From Paramecium pentaurelia (taxonomy: Eukaryota > Ciliophora > Oligohymenophorea > Peniculida > Parameciidae): a DNA stretch of 64,000 nt. A program made the translations under genes and the position numbers. The stretch covers positions 143,566 through 207,565 of the forward strand of contig CAJJDO010000023.1 of NCBI GenBank assembly GCA_905183005.1, in the 5' to 3' direction. Under the pieces are notes generated by a model. That model searched no databases. It was not told the DNA's origin and saw only the letters and a program-made list of their open reading frames with translations. Of the stretch, positions 14,501 to 25,307 are shown one piece after another; within the stretch, counting starts at the first letter, position 1, and each line of letters opens with the position of its first letter.

Positions 14501-15405
14501 TTTGTCATATTAACAAATTCCTTTAAAACTTTAACAGACACTAGGGTTGACATCATAAATTTAATCACATTATAAAGTGATTTCAGTCATATCTAAACAT
14601 TTATTGTTTTTCCATTAACATTTGATATTAGGATTCATAATTGTTAAACATCCTAATCTATTTAATTTTAAATTACAATTTTAAGCATTTTCAATCTATT
14701 TACATTAATTGTTCTCAAATATACCTATATAATTTATATAAATATACATGCTTAATCTATAGTTATAATTTCAATACATCCTTATTCATTTAATCCTAAT
14801 TATGAACATTCCATACTCATAAGCATTTATTCTGTTATTTAAACACATTTATATTAACCATAAAAACCATTACTCATACATCTTATATTCTGGATCTTCT
14901 AACACAAAGATGGTGTTACAGATCTATTTTTGAATACTTTTGAACATTCATCTTCTTAAGATATCTAATCTAAAAATTATTCACATTTATCATTCCAAAT
15001 ACAATCACTCTTTTATGCATTCATACAAGCATATTATGAATAATTTAATGCACAACCAAGATTTTTGAAATGTTACTTCTTTGCTTTTTAACATCTATTT
15101 GTGAATATGCCTATCAAATATATATTTATATAAATACATGTAGCTTCAGTGCCATCATTTTATGTAAGTTGATTCAAACATGATAATTTATTCAATGTAT
15201 TTATACATCCATGGCTAGTCTCTCTTGTTGGTAGACAGGCATTCTCAAATTCATTAAAATAACCTTATCATTGCAAATTATATATACACTAGATCCCATC
15301 AGTCTTTGAAATACAAGCCTTAGCATCCATAGGGTAATAATTACAGAACATTGTTGAACTTAACATAATAGTCAGACATAAGAGTAATTCTGTTGATTAA
15401 ATCAT
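5557..15405 (-). CDS. Giant cysteine-rich secreted/surface protein (possible GPI-anchored surface-antigen relative)
   Basis: One minus-strand reading of about 3,265 aa, with introns at 15264-15287 and 15111-15137 near the 5' end. It starts with a signal peptide (MIQSTELLLCLTIMLSS). The body is packed with short cysteine modules of the type C-x(2-10)-W/Y-x(2-8)-C, for example CIWDQKGLNC near the end. The last residues after the final Cys are hydrophobic (AFQLIQLITVMLFFVN), as expected of a GPI-attachment signal. Together these recall Paramecium surface (immobilisation) antigens, but it is longer than the usual about 2,500-2,700 aa, and I could not establish the strict 8-Cys periodicity by eye. 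It may instead be another extracellular or cyst-wall-like protein. Exons were spot-checked, not read base by base, so further 3n introns are possible. Small standard-code ORFs inside are shadows. Confidence 0.75.
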
Positions 15406-16063
15406 TTTAAAATTTCAAATATTATTCAATACATATATACATTTCCACTACCATTTTTTTAATTTAATTAAAATTTGTTGTTTTAATATTCTATACTATC
15501 ATCGAAAAATATTTAATTTTATATTTATTCAGTATCAGAATTTAGTCATTTCTCATTAAATGAATCTAATTTCAGAAAGTATACTTTAGTAAAATTCATT
15601 TTAAATTAACTCTTATTTTCAATAAAGTCATTCATTTATAAATTTATATTAGTAATTAAAAATTTAATATATTGAATCAGTTTAGAGTTAACTTCTCACA
15701 TCAATAGATTAATAAATTCATTATTACATAAATTATTCACATTCTTTTAGTTGTGATATAAAATAGAATAAAATTATATTTATTATCATTATGGTGGTAT
15801 GATTTAAAAGTATTTATTGGTATTTTCTTCTTATCTCTTATATATTTGATTCAAATATCAAAATTTGCATCATATTATGACATAAAGATTCACTTCTTAA
15901 TTTTATATAGATAAACTCCCTATCTATTTATATTCCAAGAATATATATATAAAATTTAATTAATTCTTTATAATATTAATATAATATTTATTAATTATTA
16001 ATTAACTTAATCAAAATAAACATACAATGACTAATATTTTACTATTTATTAAGAATAATCAAA
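15406..16063. other. intergenic region
   Basis: About 660 bp, very AT-rich, upstream of the giant gene and downstream of the carbonic-anhydrase relative. I see no convincing coding frame or RNA gene. It must carry the promoter of the giant gene; no motif stands out. Confidence 0.5.
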
Positions 16064-17044
16064 TCAATTTCCACTTTTGAACTTTTTAGCTTGATCCATT
16101 CTTCTCTTTTCTCTTTATTCTTTTATAAACAGGGCAAAAATTAAAAAAAATAAAAACGCAATAAAAGTTAACGACAAAAATCTATAGATTGGATTATAAT
16201 TTGCTGATGTTTCATCTTCTATTATTAATGTACCTCTCACAATTCTTCGTTTTCGTATTTCCTATAAAGGATTTGCATTATTTATATATTTCACAGATAC
16301 TATTTAATCATACTTAAAATAATATAAATATTTATACTTGATCTTAAGTAATTGGAAATACTTAAGGTATTAAAAATCTATCTACAATTTCATCACAATT
16401 ACCCCAAGTCAAACTACCTCTGTAAGTGATATATTTGTCATTATGTTTTAAATGAGAAGCTAAATTAATCATATTAATTGATAATTAATCATCATCTTCA
16501 GTTAACTTGTAATAATATTAAAAAAATTACATTAAAAATTTAAGGATATGTAATTACTGTATTATTTTCTTATGATATTTCATCCTAATTGATAATTTTG
16601 AAAAAAAATGAAAGTCCTCCTTTGATATTGGGATTCTTGTAAATATTAAGCAAGTCTCCCCAAATAACAAGTTCTAAATCAAAGGATTATTCAAAAATCT
16701 AATGTTCAGCTGGAGCAATTAATTGAAATTCTGTTGGTCTATAACCAACCATTAATCCATGAGGATCATGTCCTAACATTCTAAATTCTGGAATTTATCT
16801 ATCTGGATCATCTGTAAAAATGTATCTCTTATTTTCAGTATCCTCCTCTCTCTATCCTACTAGAATATCATCCTTAAACCTTAATTCAAGTTTATAGTAT
16901 TTAGCATCCTGATTGATGACAAATATATTATTAATAATTTACAAATGTGTCTGTAATACTGATTGGTGATTATCGTTCACCTTTTCCACATATATATTCG
17001 TCTTAGGAATACACTTAAGAAATAACTAATAATATATAAAACAT
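16064..17044 (-). CDS. Membrane-anchored carbonic-anhydrase-related protein, zinc ligands missing
   Basis: About 298 aa with four introns (34, 25, 25 nt and similar), including about 16506-16530 and 16314-16338. It begins with a signal peptide (MFYILLVISQVYSQ) followed by the alpha-CA start motif GERQSPISI. The core fold signatures are present: APAEHQIFEQSFDLEL (CA 'aPsEHtI.G..fdlElH') and YRGSLTWGNCDEIVDRFLIP (CA 'YrGSLTTPPC.E.V.W'). A single transmembrane helix (FLSLTFIAFLFFLIFALFI) and a basic tail end the protein. At the three zinc-histidine positions I read Gln, Ile (in FQLIAP) and Val (in ELVIWG), so CO2 hydration is not expected. It resembles CA-related proteins that serve as binding ectodomains. 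Topology: type I plasma membrane or ER protein. Confidence 0.8.
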
Positions 17045-17229
17045 TAATTAATCTTCTTAATATTGAAGAGAGAATTTGTGATTAAGTAAAAATTATATGA
17101 ATTTTATTGAATCATTCTTATTGCGCACTTTCAAATATTTAATGAATAAATGATTATAAGAAATAGAAATGATTTAAATATCCATAAGTCATTAGATTCT
17201 TTAATATTAAAAATTATTTAAATCGTAAA

Positions 17230-20200
17230 ATGGCAGAAAATTAAATGTAAAATTGGGGTGACATGACATCAGATGAAGATAATGATAAACCAAAAAACGC
17301 TTCTGATGAAGAAGATAATCGAAATAAGAAAAGATAAAATTACAGAGGCAACAATAATTAAAGAAATAATAATAAAAGAGGATACAGGGATAATAAAGAC
17401 AACAACAGATAGGATAATGATCAAAGAGATAATAAGGATAATTAAAGGAATTATAAAAATAGAGATAACTACAGAGGTGGTGATAGAAATGAAAGAGGTG
17501 ATAGGAATGACAACAATTAAAGAAGAAATTATAAAGATAACAATCGTAATCCATTTTATTCTATTATTATTAGACCTTGTTGAATAAAAGAAGGAGGAAC
17601 TTACTAACTTTGCTGGAGAAAGTGTTAACATCCTTATTCATCTCTAAAATCATAATTTGAATGAGGATTAAATAAAAGAAGCATTGAAAGATATAGTCAT
17701 GAAGAATTTCTCAATCAATTAGAGTCAAGCTAGATTTGATGTAGATAAAGAAAATGCACTTAAATTACTTGATGTCCATAAATTATAAATTGTAATTAGA
17801 TAACACATAATTTTATATAGGTAGTTGATGGTTAGATAGAAAGAATTTTTATGAGAATTGATTTTGATAAGGATAGGAATTATGGAAATAAAGGAAAATA
17901 TCAAAAGCAATAAAGATAATTCAATGAAGAAAATTAAAATGACTTTGTACACAAAAGAAGAGATTAATAGTACAGAGGAGGAGACTATCAAAATAGAAGA
18001 GGAAATGATTATCAATAATAACATTAAAAAGTTAATGAGCCTCCTAAAATCATCAGAAACACCTCATCACGTGTAGATGAAACTAATGTAATTTATTATT
18101 ATTATTTTCAGGTATAATAACCTTAAGTTACTAAAAATGTTGAAGAAACTCCTACAAATGCAGGTGAAAAGAAAGTTGAATAAGTAGAATTGTAAGAAAA
18201 ATAATAAGAACCTCAAATTCCAACTGATGAATAATAATAATAATAAATGCAATAATAATAATAATATCAAGAATCTAATTAAAGAAGGTATAACAATTAT
18301 AGAGGAAATGACTATCAAAATAAAAACTATCATAATAATAATTATCATAATAATTATAAAAATAATTTTAGACATAATAATAAATATGATAGAGAACAAA
18401 ACAATCAAGATGATAATGCAGAATAATAGCAAGATAATTAGGATAATTAATTTAGAAGTCACAAATAATATAGAGGAAATAAATATTAAAATAGAGATTA
18501 AAGAAATTTTTAAAATGATAATGATTAACCTGCAGAATAAAATGATGAAAATAATTAAGCATAAACAAGAGGTGGATAAAAAAATTATGATAATAGAAAA
18601 GATAATTACAACAGAGATTAAAATAGAAATAATAGGGACTACAATAGAGATTATAATAGGGATAATCGAGATTATAATAGGGATAAAAGAGAGTAAAGAG
18701 AAAATAAAGAGCAAATTGATAATAGAGATCAACAAACTAATAAAGATAATTAAGATTTGGGAGATAAAAAAGATTAAGGAGATAATAGAGAGTAGAAAGA
18801 TTAAAGAGAATAAAGAGATCAAAGAGATTATAAAGATTAAAGAAATAAATGGGATAATAGAGACTAAAGAGATAATAGAGATTAACGATATTAGAGAGAT
18901 AATAGGGATTATGGAGATAATAGAGACTAAAGAGACTAAAGATATTAAAGAGATAATAGAGATAATAGGGACAATAGGGATAATAGGGACAATAGGGATA
19001 ATAGAGATAATAGAGATAATAGGGATAATAGAGATAATAGAGATAATAGAGATAATAGAGATAATAGAGATAATAGAGATAATAGAGATAATAGAGATAA
19101 TAGAGATAATAGAGATAATAGAGATAATAGAGATAATAGAGATAATAGAGATAATAGAGATAATAGAGATAATAGAGATAATAGAGATAATAGAGATAAT
19201 AGAGATAATAGAGATAATAGAGATAATAGAGATAATAGAGATAATAGAGATAATAGAGATAATAGAGATAATAGAGATAATAGAGATAATAGAGATAATA
19301 GAGATAATAGAGATAATAGAGATAATAGAGATAATAGAGATAATAGAGATAATAGAGATAATAGAGATAATAGAGATAATAGAGATAATAGAGATAATAG
19401 AGATAATAGAGATAATAGAGATAATAGAGATAATAGAGATAATAGAGATAATAGAGATAATAGAGATAATAGAGATAATAGAGATAATAGAGATAATAGA
19501 GATAATAGAGATAATAGAGATAATAGAGATAATAGAGATAATAGAGATAATAGAGATAATAGAGATAATAGAGATAATAGAGATAATAGAGATAATAGAG
19601 ATAATAGAGATAATAGAGATAATAGAGATAATAGAGATAATAGAGATAATAGAGATAATAGAGATAATAGAGATAATAGAGATAATAGAGATAATAGAGA
19701 TAATAGAGATAATAGAGATAATAGAGATAATAGAGATAATAGAGATAATAGAGATAATAGAGATAATAGAGATAATAGAGATAATAGAGATAATAGAGAT
19801 AATAGAGATAATAGAGATAATAGAGATAATAGAGATAATAGAGATAATAGAGATAATAGAGATAATAGAGATAATAGAGATAATAGAGATAATAGAGATA
19901 ATAGAGATAATAGAGATAATAGGGATAATAGAGATAATAGAGATAATAGGGATAATAGAAATAAATGGGAGAATAGAGATAAGAGAGATTAATAAGATAA
20001 TAATGATAATAGAGAGAGAAGAGATAATAATGAATATAAAGATAAAAGGGAAAATAAAGATTATTAAGACAATAGGGATAATAATAGAGGAAATAGGGAC
20101 AATGCTAGAGATAATAAAGGTTACAGAGACAATTAACCTTAAAGAGAGTATAATAGAGAATAGAAAGAAGGATAAAACAATGATCAAGAAGATCAAAAAA

Positions 20201-20360
20201 GAGTAATCAACAGAGACAGAAAGCCTCATGTAAATACTTATAAATATCTTAGAATGAACTTTAAGATTTTGCAATACCTCATCATCATAATAAACAAAAG
20301 AAGGAATCTAAAAAGTAATAAATCAAATCTTAAAATCCATTCGAGGCATTAAAAAATTGA
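17230..20360 (+). CDS. Arg-Asp-Asn repeat protein (low-complexity, RNA-binding-like)
   Basis: About 1,008 aa after introns at 17546-17573, 17792-17820, 18088-18111 and 20230-20252. It starts MAENQMQNWGDMTSDEDND, an acidic head, then N/R/D/G-rich sequence with RGG and RGN spots. A short ordered region follows (about residues 110-210, e.g. LVEQKKEELTNFAGESVNIL), then a second disordered half made almost wholly of R-D-N triplets. It ends with a His/Lys-rich tail (NPFEALKN). Balanced charge, Asn and Gln richness and RGG motifs are typical of RNP-granule proteins, so RNA binding or condensate formation is an inference. No family was recognised for the ordered part. The two huge standard-code readings here (IISIIS on minus, IIEIIE on plus) are frame artefacts. 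Confidence 0.8.
19024..19920 (+). repeat. 9-bp tandem array (GATAATAGA), 99 perfect units plus one variant
   Basis: Between the AGG codon at 19021-19023 and that at 19921-19923 the sequence is an uninterrupted GATAATAGA array, in frame, encoding Asp-Asn-Arg. Degenerate copies with AGG, GAC, TAA or GGA variants flank it from about 18,600 to 19,970. Perfect identity at third positions in the core against variation in the flanks points to recent unequal exchange or slippage in the centre. Confidence 0.95.
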
Positions 20361-20656
20361 TATTTCTTATAAATAATTAAAGATTAATTGTGTTATTCAA
20401 ACTTTATATTTAATTTAAATTGAATTTTTAGCATTCTTCTATCAGTTCATTTATATATTATATAATTTATCTGATTAAATTATATTTACTCTTTTTAGAT
20501 AGTTATGGATCTCTTTAAACTAATGTTTTTCCTTCAATTTTTGCATAGTTTTCCTTACTAATAATTAAAATATATTTATTTCTTAATTATTATTTTAAAA
20601 AGGTCTTAGATAGATTTATAATTTCTTGGAACTTATACTTAATTTGAATATAAAAA

Positions 20657-22613
20657 TCAAGTTTATTTTTATTCTTAAAAAGTGAAAATATGAAGTGTTC
20701 CTTTACAAGTTCCTGCAACAATAATTGAAGAATCCGGAGTTATAGGATCTAGTACTCCTTAATAGGAACTTAAACCTCTAAATCTTAGACCAGAATCTAG
20801 AGCATCCTGCATTGAATGTAATAACTATCCATTAGCTCTAAATTGATATTTAATTAAAATTACCCATCTAATATATTAATACTTCCTTCTTTTTCTGATT
20901 AACTTAACAAAATAGTCTTAGTAGAAGAACTATCTTTTACTATGATAGAAGTCAACCCTCTTACAAAACTAGTATGGGAATTTCTATTAACCCAAACAGA
21001 TTTTCCTGTTTAAATATCATAAGCACTAACTTTTATAATAATGAAGCATACTCTATCCAGAATCAGATCCAATAACTAAAAGCTCAGTAGGACCTTTAGT
21101 ATTCTAAGTTTTCTTTTACACAATCCTTAAAAACTCGACACAAAAGGCTAATTCAGTGTCTTATCTTTATATTTTATATAGCAATTTTCCATCATTCTTA
21201 AATACCTTAATAACACCATTGATAAACCCAACAGCAAGATAATCAAATTTTTCCTTTACTTGTGAAATCTTCCTGAAAGTACTTATATCTTTGTTTTACT
21301 CATCTGGATTAATTTCTTAAATCATAAGCATTCCAAATGGACTTGTAAAATCAACAATTTAAATAGAATTTTTGGAACCATGAGCAAAACAAATACCTAA
21401 ATCTTTCATCTTAACAATTTCAAAATCATAAGTAAAAAATGATTGAGTCTTAATTTCATTAACACATTTTTTGCTAATCCAATCCCAAACTTTAATTAAA
21501 CCATGTTATGCACTGAAAATTAAATTATTACATGATATTTCATTGCTTAATCTAGTAATTAAATTAATATCACAATAATGTATTCTTAATCCAAAGAACT
21601 CCCTTTAATGTGCACCAGTTATAGTAGATAATAAATGAAATTTATGATCATCAGGAGAATCCAACCAAACCTTTATGTCCATATCATCACTTGTAGTTAC
21701 TATAGCCATTTAACCATAACGAAGAGATTGATCAAATTCTGATAATTATCCTTAAGCTGTCTCTTTTACTTTTTATATTTCCCTTTCACTTAATCTAAAC
21801 ATAGATACACTTCTTATCCAATTTTAATGGGCTCTATGAATAACTTATTAACATCTCAATTATTTAGGTTCAAATTATTTTGAAACAACCATTTCCATTT
21901 AAGGTATTTCAAAATTACAAAATTTATCTAATGTTTTTGTCAATAATTTAGTTATTCTTTCCTTGACTTTTTCAAAATATTATTAATTTTCTTCTATTAG
22001 GTCTGTCATTTTCTAAATTTATAAATCTTCATAATCTTTTGTTCTATAAACTTCATGAGTTTTAGGATCAATACCAAAGTATTAGGTTAATTTAACAACT
22101 AATATGTTAAGGATAATATACTTTTTTTTCCAAAATTATCAATTTAACTAGTCTTTCCTAAATTTTTTAATGTAGTTTTTATTTCATCTATATCAAAGTC
22201 AATTTTTTGCTTAGACTTTTATAAAATCATATTCACTTGTTTATCAATGATTTCTAATTACAAAATTAAAGATTTTATGGACTAATTCTTAATACAAAGT
22301 TTACTTCACTTATTTTTAATTTAAAGCTGATAAGTAATTCATTAATGGCTTTATAATCTGGCTATAGACTTTCAATTTATTTATGAATTTATTATACAAA
22401 ATAATTCAGATTCCAAGTATCTTCCAAATGCATATGATGATAATTCACTTAACATAATGGGCATATTGCACCTTTTTCTCTACATTACCCTTGAGTACAC
22501 ACAGACACCAACTATTCCTTTGCATGTCTTTAGCAAGGAACATCAGGAATAGTAATGACTTGCTATAAAATTTTTATTTTTGTTTAACTCTGGTCTAAAG
22601 AAATAGGTTTCAT
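20657..22613 (-). CDS. Zinc-finger (B-box/RING-like) + WD40 repeat protein
   Basis: Starts MKPISLDQSQTKIK at 22613 and ends at TGA 20659-20657. Near the N-terminus is a zinc-binding-like module: C-x2-H ... C-x4-C ... ICPLC-x4-YHHMH. A helical or coiled region follows and then WD40-type repeats, seen in blocks such as MAIVTTSDDMDIKVW, LIFSAQHGLIKVWDW and IIVAGTCKGTLHIFTF. This zinc-finger/coiled-coil/WD40 order is like TRIM-type scaffolds or E3 ligases and is common in ciliates; the substrate cannot be inferred. Several 22-25-nt introns are needed, e.g. in the coil region near 22,300. Ubiquitin-ligase activity is only a possibility because a canonical RING was not demonstrated. Confidence 0.7.
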
Positions 22614-23041
22614 TTATATATTTAATAAATATAATAATAAAAATAATAAATTACAAAAAATATTAAAAGATCATTAAATAAGTGAAATGGTTTTTAATAT
22701 TTAGATAAATGATGAGACAATAGTAAAAATGTATGAAATAACTTAGAATATTTAGACTTTATGTTTTTTAATTTCAAATATAAATTTTAATTGTAAAAAA
22801 TTAATTAAATTAGAATTATCAATTCTATTATAATCAATAATTTTTTGTTTAAAAGAGTTCTAATAACTTAGAATAGTATAATTTTATTAATTAGATTACT
22901 TTTTTGAATGATTTTAATTAATAATAATAATATTATAAATATTATAAATATTAATAAAGAAGATGTAACTTAATTCAATTTGAGTAGAAAGTTATTATTA
23001 ACTATTTAATTTTTAATTTAAAACTTAAATAGCAGAAATGA
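22614..23041. other. intergenic region
   Basis: AT-rich, many TAA/AAT strings, no convincing reading frame on either strand. It lies upstream of the zinc-finger/WD40 gene and should hold its promoter. Confidence 0.4.
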
Positions 23042-23585
23042 TCAAATTAAAAATAAAATTTTATCTTCAAAATCAATTACAATTGTATTTTGAAATGAAA
23101 ATCCTTTTGTACTATCAACAGAAATGATATTAGTTTTAAAATCTTGAATTAAATCTAAATAAAAATGTACATATTAAGAAACAATATTAAAAATTTTAAA
23201 TATTTCATTGTCTTTGGTTTGAATAAGAAGATATAAAATTGACGTTAGCATGTGAATGATAATATTCTAATTCAACATTAATTAGAATTATATATATATA
23301 TAATATTATGATCAATAAATTTATGGGGTATTTCAAAAATAGGCCACCATTCTAAAAAAGAATAGCAAATTCATCTCTATTAAGTTAATCTGATGAAATT
23401 TTATTAGATGATCTCTTGTTCCTAATTTCTTGCTTTGAGAATAATCATTCAGAATTTATAACAAAAGCCCCATCTTATTATATTGATCAGTATTTCCAAT
23501 TGACATGTGAATAGTATGATATATATAAAATTTAATAGGGAATTTGCAAACTCATATATTATAAGGAATAAAGTGCTTTTAACAT
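23042..23585 (-). pseudogene. Probable decayed protein gene
   Basis: On the minus strand two protein-like stretches survive. One contains KQEIRNKRSSNKISSDQ, NRDEFAILFQNGGLFLKYP and neighbours (about 23,330-23,450). The other contains FYLDLIQDFKTN and VDSTKGFSFQNTIVIDFEDK (about 23,045-23,170). They sit in different frames and are broken by in-frame TGA codons (for example after WKY and after INSE near 23,440-23,500) that tiny introns do not obviously remove. Composition is far more protein-like than the surrounding spacer. Paramecium genomes carry many decaying duplicates after whole-genome duplications, which would explain it. I do not recognise the parent family. It could alternatively be a real gene with introns I failed to place. 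Confidence 0.4.
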
Positions 23586-23662
23586 GCCATTTAATGTTAC
23601 ACGAATTTTAATTAGGTATTGATTTTGCAGATCACTTTCTGAATTAGAAGTTTGCTATACTT

Positions 23663-24528
23663 ATGAATCGAAAATCACCAACTGTTGTTAAAACAAATTA
23701 ATAAAAAGAAGAATGGCTATCTGCAAATATTTAGTTAAGTTATTTTTAATATTTACAAAAACTTGCAGTTAATGTTTAGGTGTTTCATGCTTGTAAAGTG
23801 TAGCAATATCCATTGTTTTAAGAAGGATAAAAATTTATTGATATTTAAACAAAGCTACTATGGTTATTTAAGATAAGCAATTTGGTATATTAATGATTTA
23901 AAGAGTAAGGTAAATAGTGGATTGGGATAGATGGAGACATTGAAATCAGCATTATTAATGGTACCCGAAGATATGTTGCTAAAAGAAATAGTATTAGTGT
24001 ATTGGTCTGACATAATTGTATTTTACAATTTTTTAAGCAAAGAGGTATAATATTTATGGATAATTTAGATTTTACAATTATTAGACTATTATAGACATTT
24101 AGCTACACATATTTGCTTATAGTTCTACGAATTATATTTATAATTATTTCAAATAAGAAATTCTATATCAGATTTATATAAATATAGGAAACATTTTGAT
24201 AGAGATAATGTTATTAAATAGCCAAAATGGTTTGATGTTAATAAACCTGTTCATAAGTAAATAGAAGAATTTATGCTAAAATAAAAGTTAAATATGGGCA
24301 ATCATACAGATAGAGGTTTATAAAAACCACAGATGTCAAGTAGAGGTTCTAAATCTTAGATTGCTTTGGATACAAGAATTGATTTAAGTAAAATACCAAG
24401 AAAAGGGGGTGCCATGAAAACTCATAGAGCAGGTAGATAAGGAGACAGTGACGGAGATGATGAAGATTTTGAACAATTAAAATTGATACTATAAAATTCG
24501 AATATGTAATCAAAATTAGCTAAGAAGA

Positions 24529-24566
<38 letters not shown>

Positions 24567-24653
24567 TAATAACAATAATAATAGTAAGATTCTTAAGTGT
24601 CATTCTAAAAATAATCTCAAGAAGAAGGTACTGATTTACCTAAAGGTGATTGA
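23663..24653 (+). CDS. Unrecognised protein with polyQ tail
   Basis: About 321 aa, starting MNRKSPTVVKTNQQKEEWLS, if one 25-nt intron (beginning GTTTAG near 23,778) is removed; that intron start is atypical, so the first exon junction is uncertain. The first 190 residues look like a helical globular domain rich in aromatics (e.g. QSYYGYLRQAIWYINDLK, HICLQFYELYLQLFQI). A basic, Ser/Gly-rich linker follows, then an acidic patch (GDSDGDDEDFEQ) and a run of about 20 Gln encoded almost entirely by TAA (24,530-24,590). The end is at TGA 24651-24653, 74 bp before PSF2. No family recognised. Confidence 0.65.
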
Positions 24654-24727
24654 ATATATTGGTTGTAATAATTAATGTTTTTTATAAAATTAATTTAATA
24701 ATGTAATAAGGATATATTAATGCAGAG

Positions 24728-25274
24728 ATGAGTGATTTCATAATATAACATACAACCTTCATTAATATTTAACCAAATTTTGATTTAGAAAAGCTACAAT
24801 TCATTTCTGTAATATAGAAAATGATTAATTAAGGGATATTTTGGACCATTTAAAATTAATTAAATTGTAGAGGTTCCATTATGGGTAGCAATTGAATTAA
24901 AGAAAAAGAATAAATGTAGAGTAATACCTCCTGAATGGTTAAGTATTGAAAGGTTGCAATAAAAACTTGATGAAGAAACCATTAATGAATTAGAATTAGC
25001 AAAAATGGAACAATATTATTTTGAAATTTCATCAATTTTATTCTCTTATTGTAGAGATGATATCAAAGATGATGATAGAATAAAATTATTGTTGGAAGAT
25101 ATTAAGACAAGAAGAGAAAGCAAAATTTAAAAAAAAATAGAGGAATTTATCTTAAGAGGATCTGATGCTTTAAAAATAAATAATTTAAACTAACATGAAA
25201 GAAATAAAATTTACTCTAATTTTTATGGAGATTTAAAAAAATTAAGGTAATTGAAATTACTATCAGAGAGTTGA
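24728..25274 (+). CDS. PSF2: DNA replication complex GINS protein PSF2
   Basis: 173 aa after a 25-nt intron at 24809-24833. The sequence follows PSF2 throughout: INIQPNFDLEKLQFISG, GYFGPFK then VEVPLWVAIELKKKNKCRVI, followed by PPEWLSIERL, and the C-terminal helices with YYFEISSILFSYCRDDI and DIKTRRESK. GINS (SLD5-PSF1-PSF2-PSF3) binds CDC45 and MCM2-7 to form the CMG replicative helicase. Length is close to the roughly 185 aa of animal GINS2. The DBF4-type gene begins only 33 bp after the stop on the same strand. Normal in every visible respect. Confidence 0.92.
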
Positions 25275-25307
25275 GAATATTTATATATTAAATTTATTGA
25301 AAATTAA

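Noticed and set aside
17207..17631. Overlapping short ORFs on both strands near 17.2-17.6 kb
   Set aside because: Shadows of the first exon of the RDN-repeat gene.
19024..19920. CRISPR array
   Set aside because: No spacers; a plain 9-bp tandem coding repeat in a eukaryote.
18227..20206. 659-aa plus-strand ORF of repeated IIE
   Set aside because: Shifted frame of the same array; flanks are not protein-like in this frame.
18067..20274. 735-aa minus-strand ORF of repeated IIS
   Set aside because: Antisense and out-of-frame reading of the GATAATAGA array; the plus-strand RDN frame joins flanking protein-like exons and has the right start, introns and stop.
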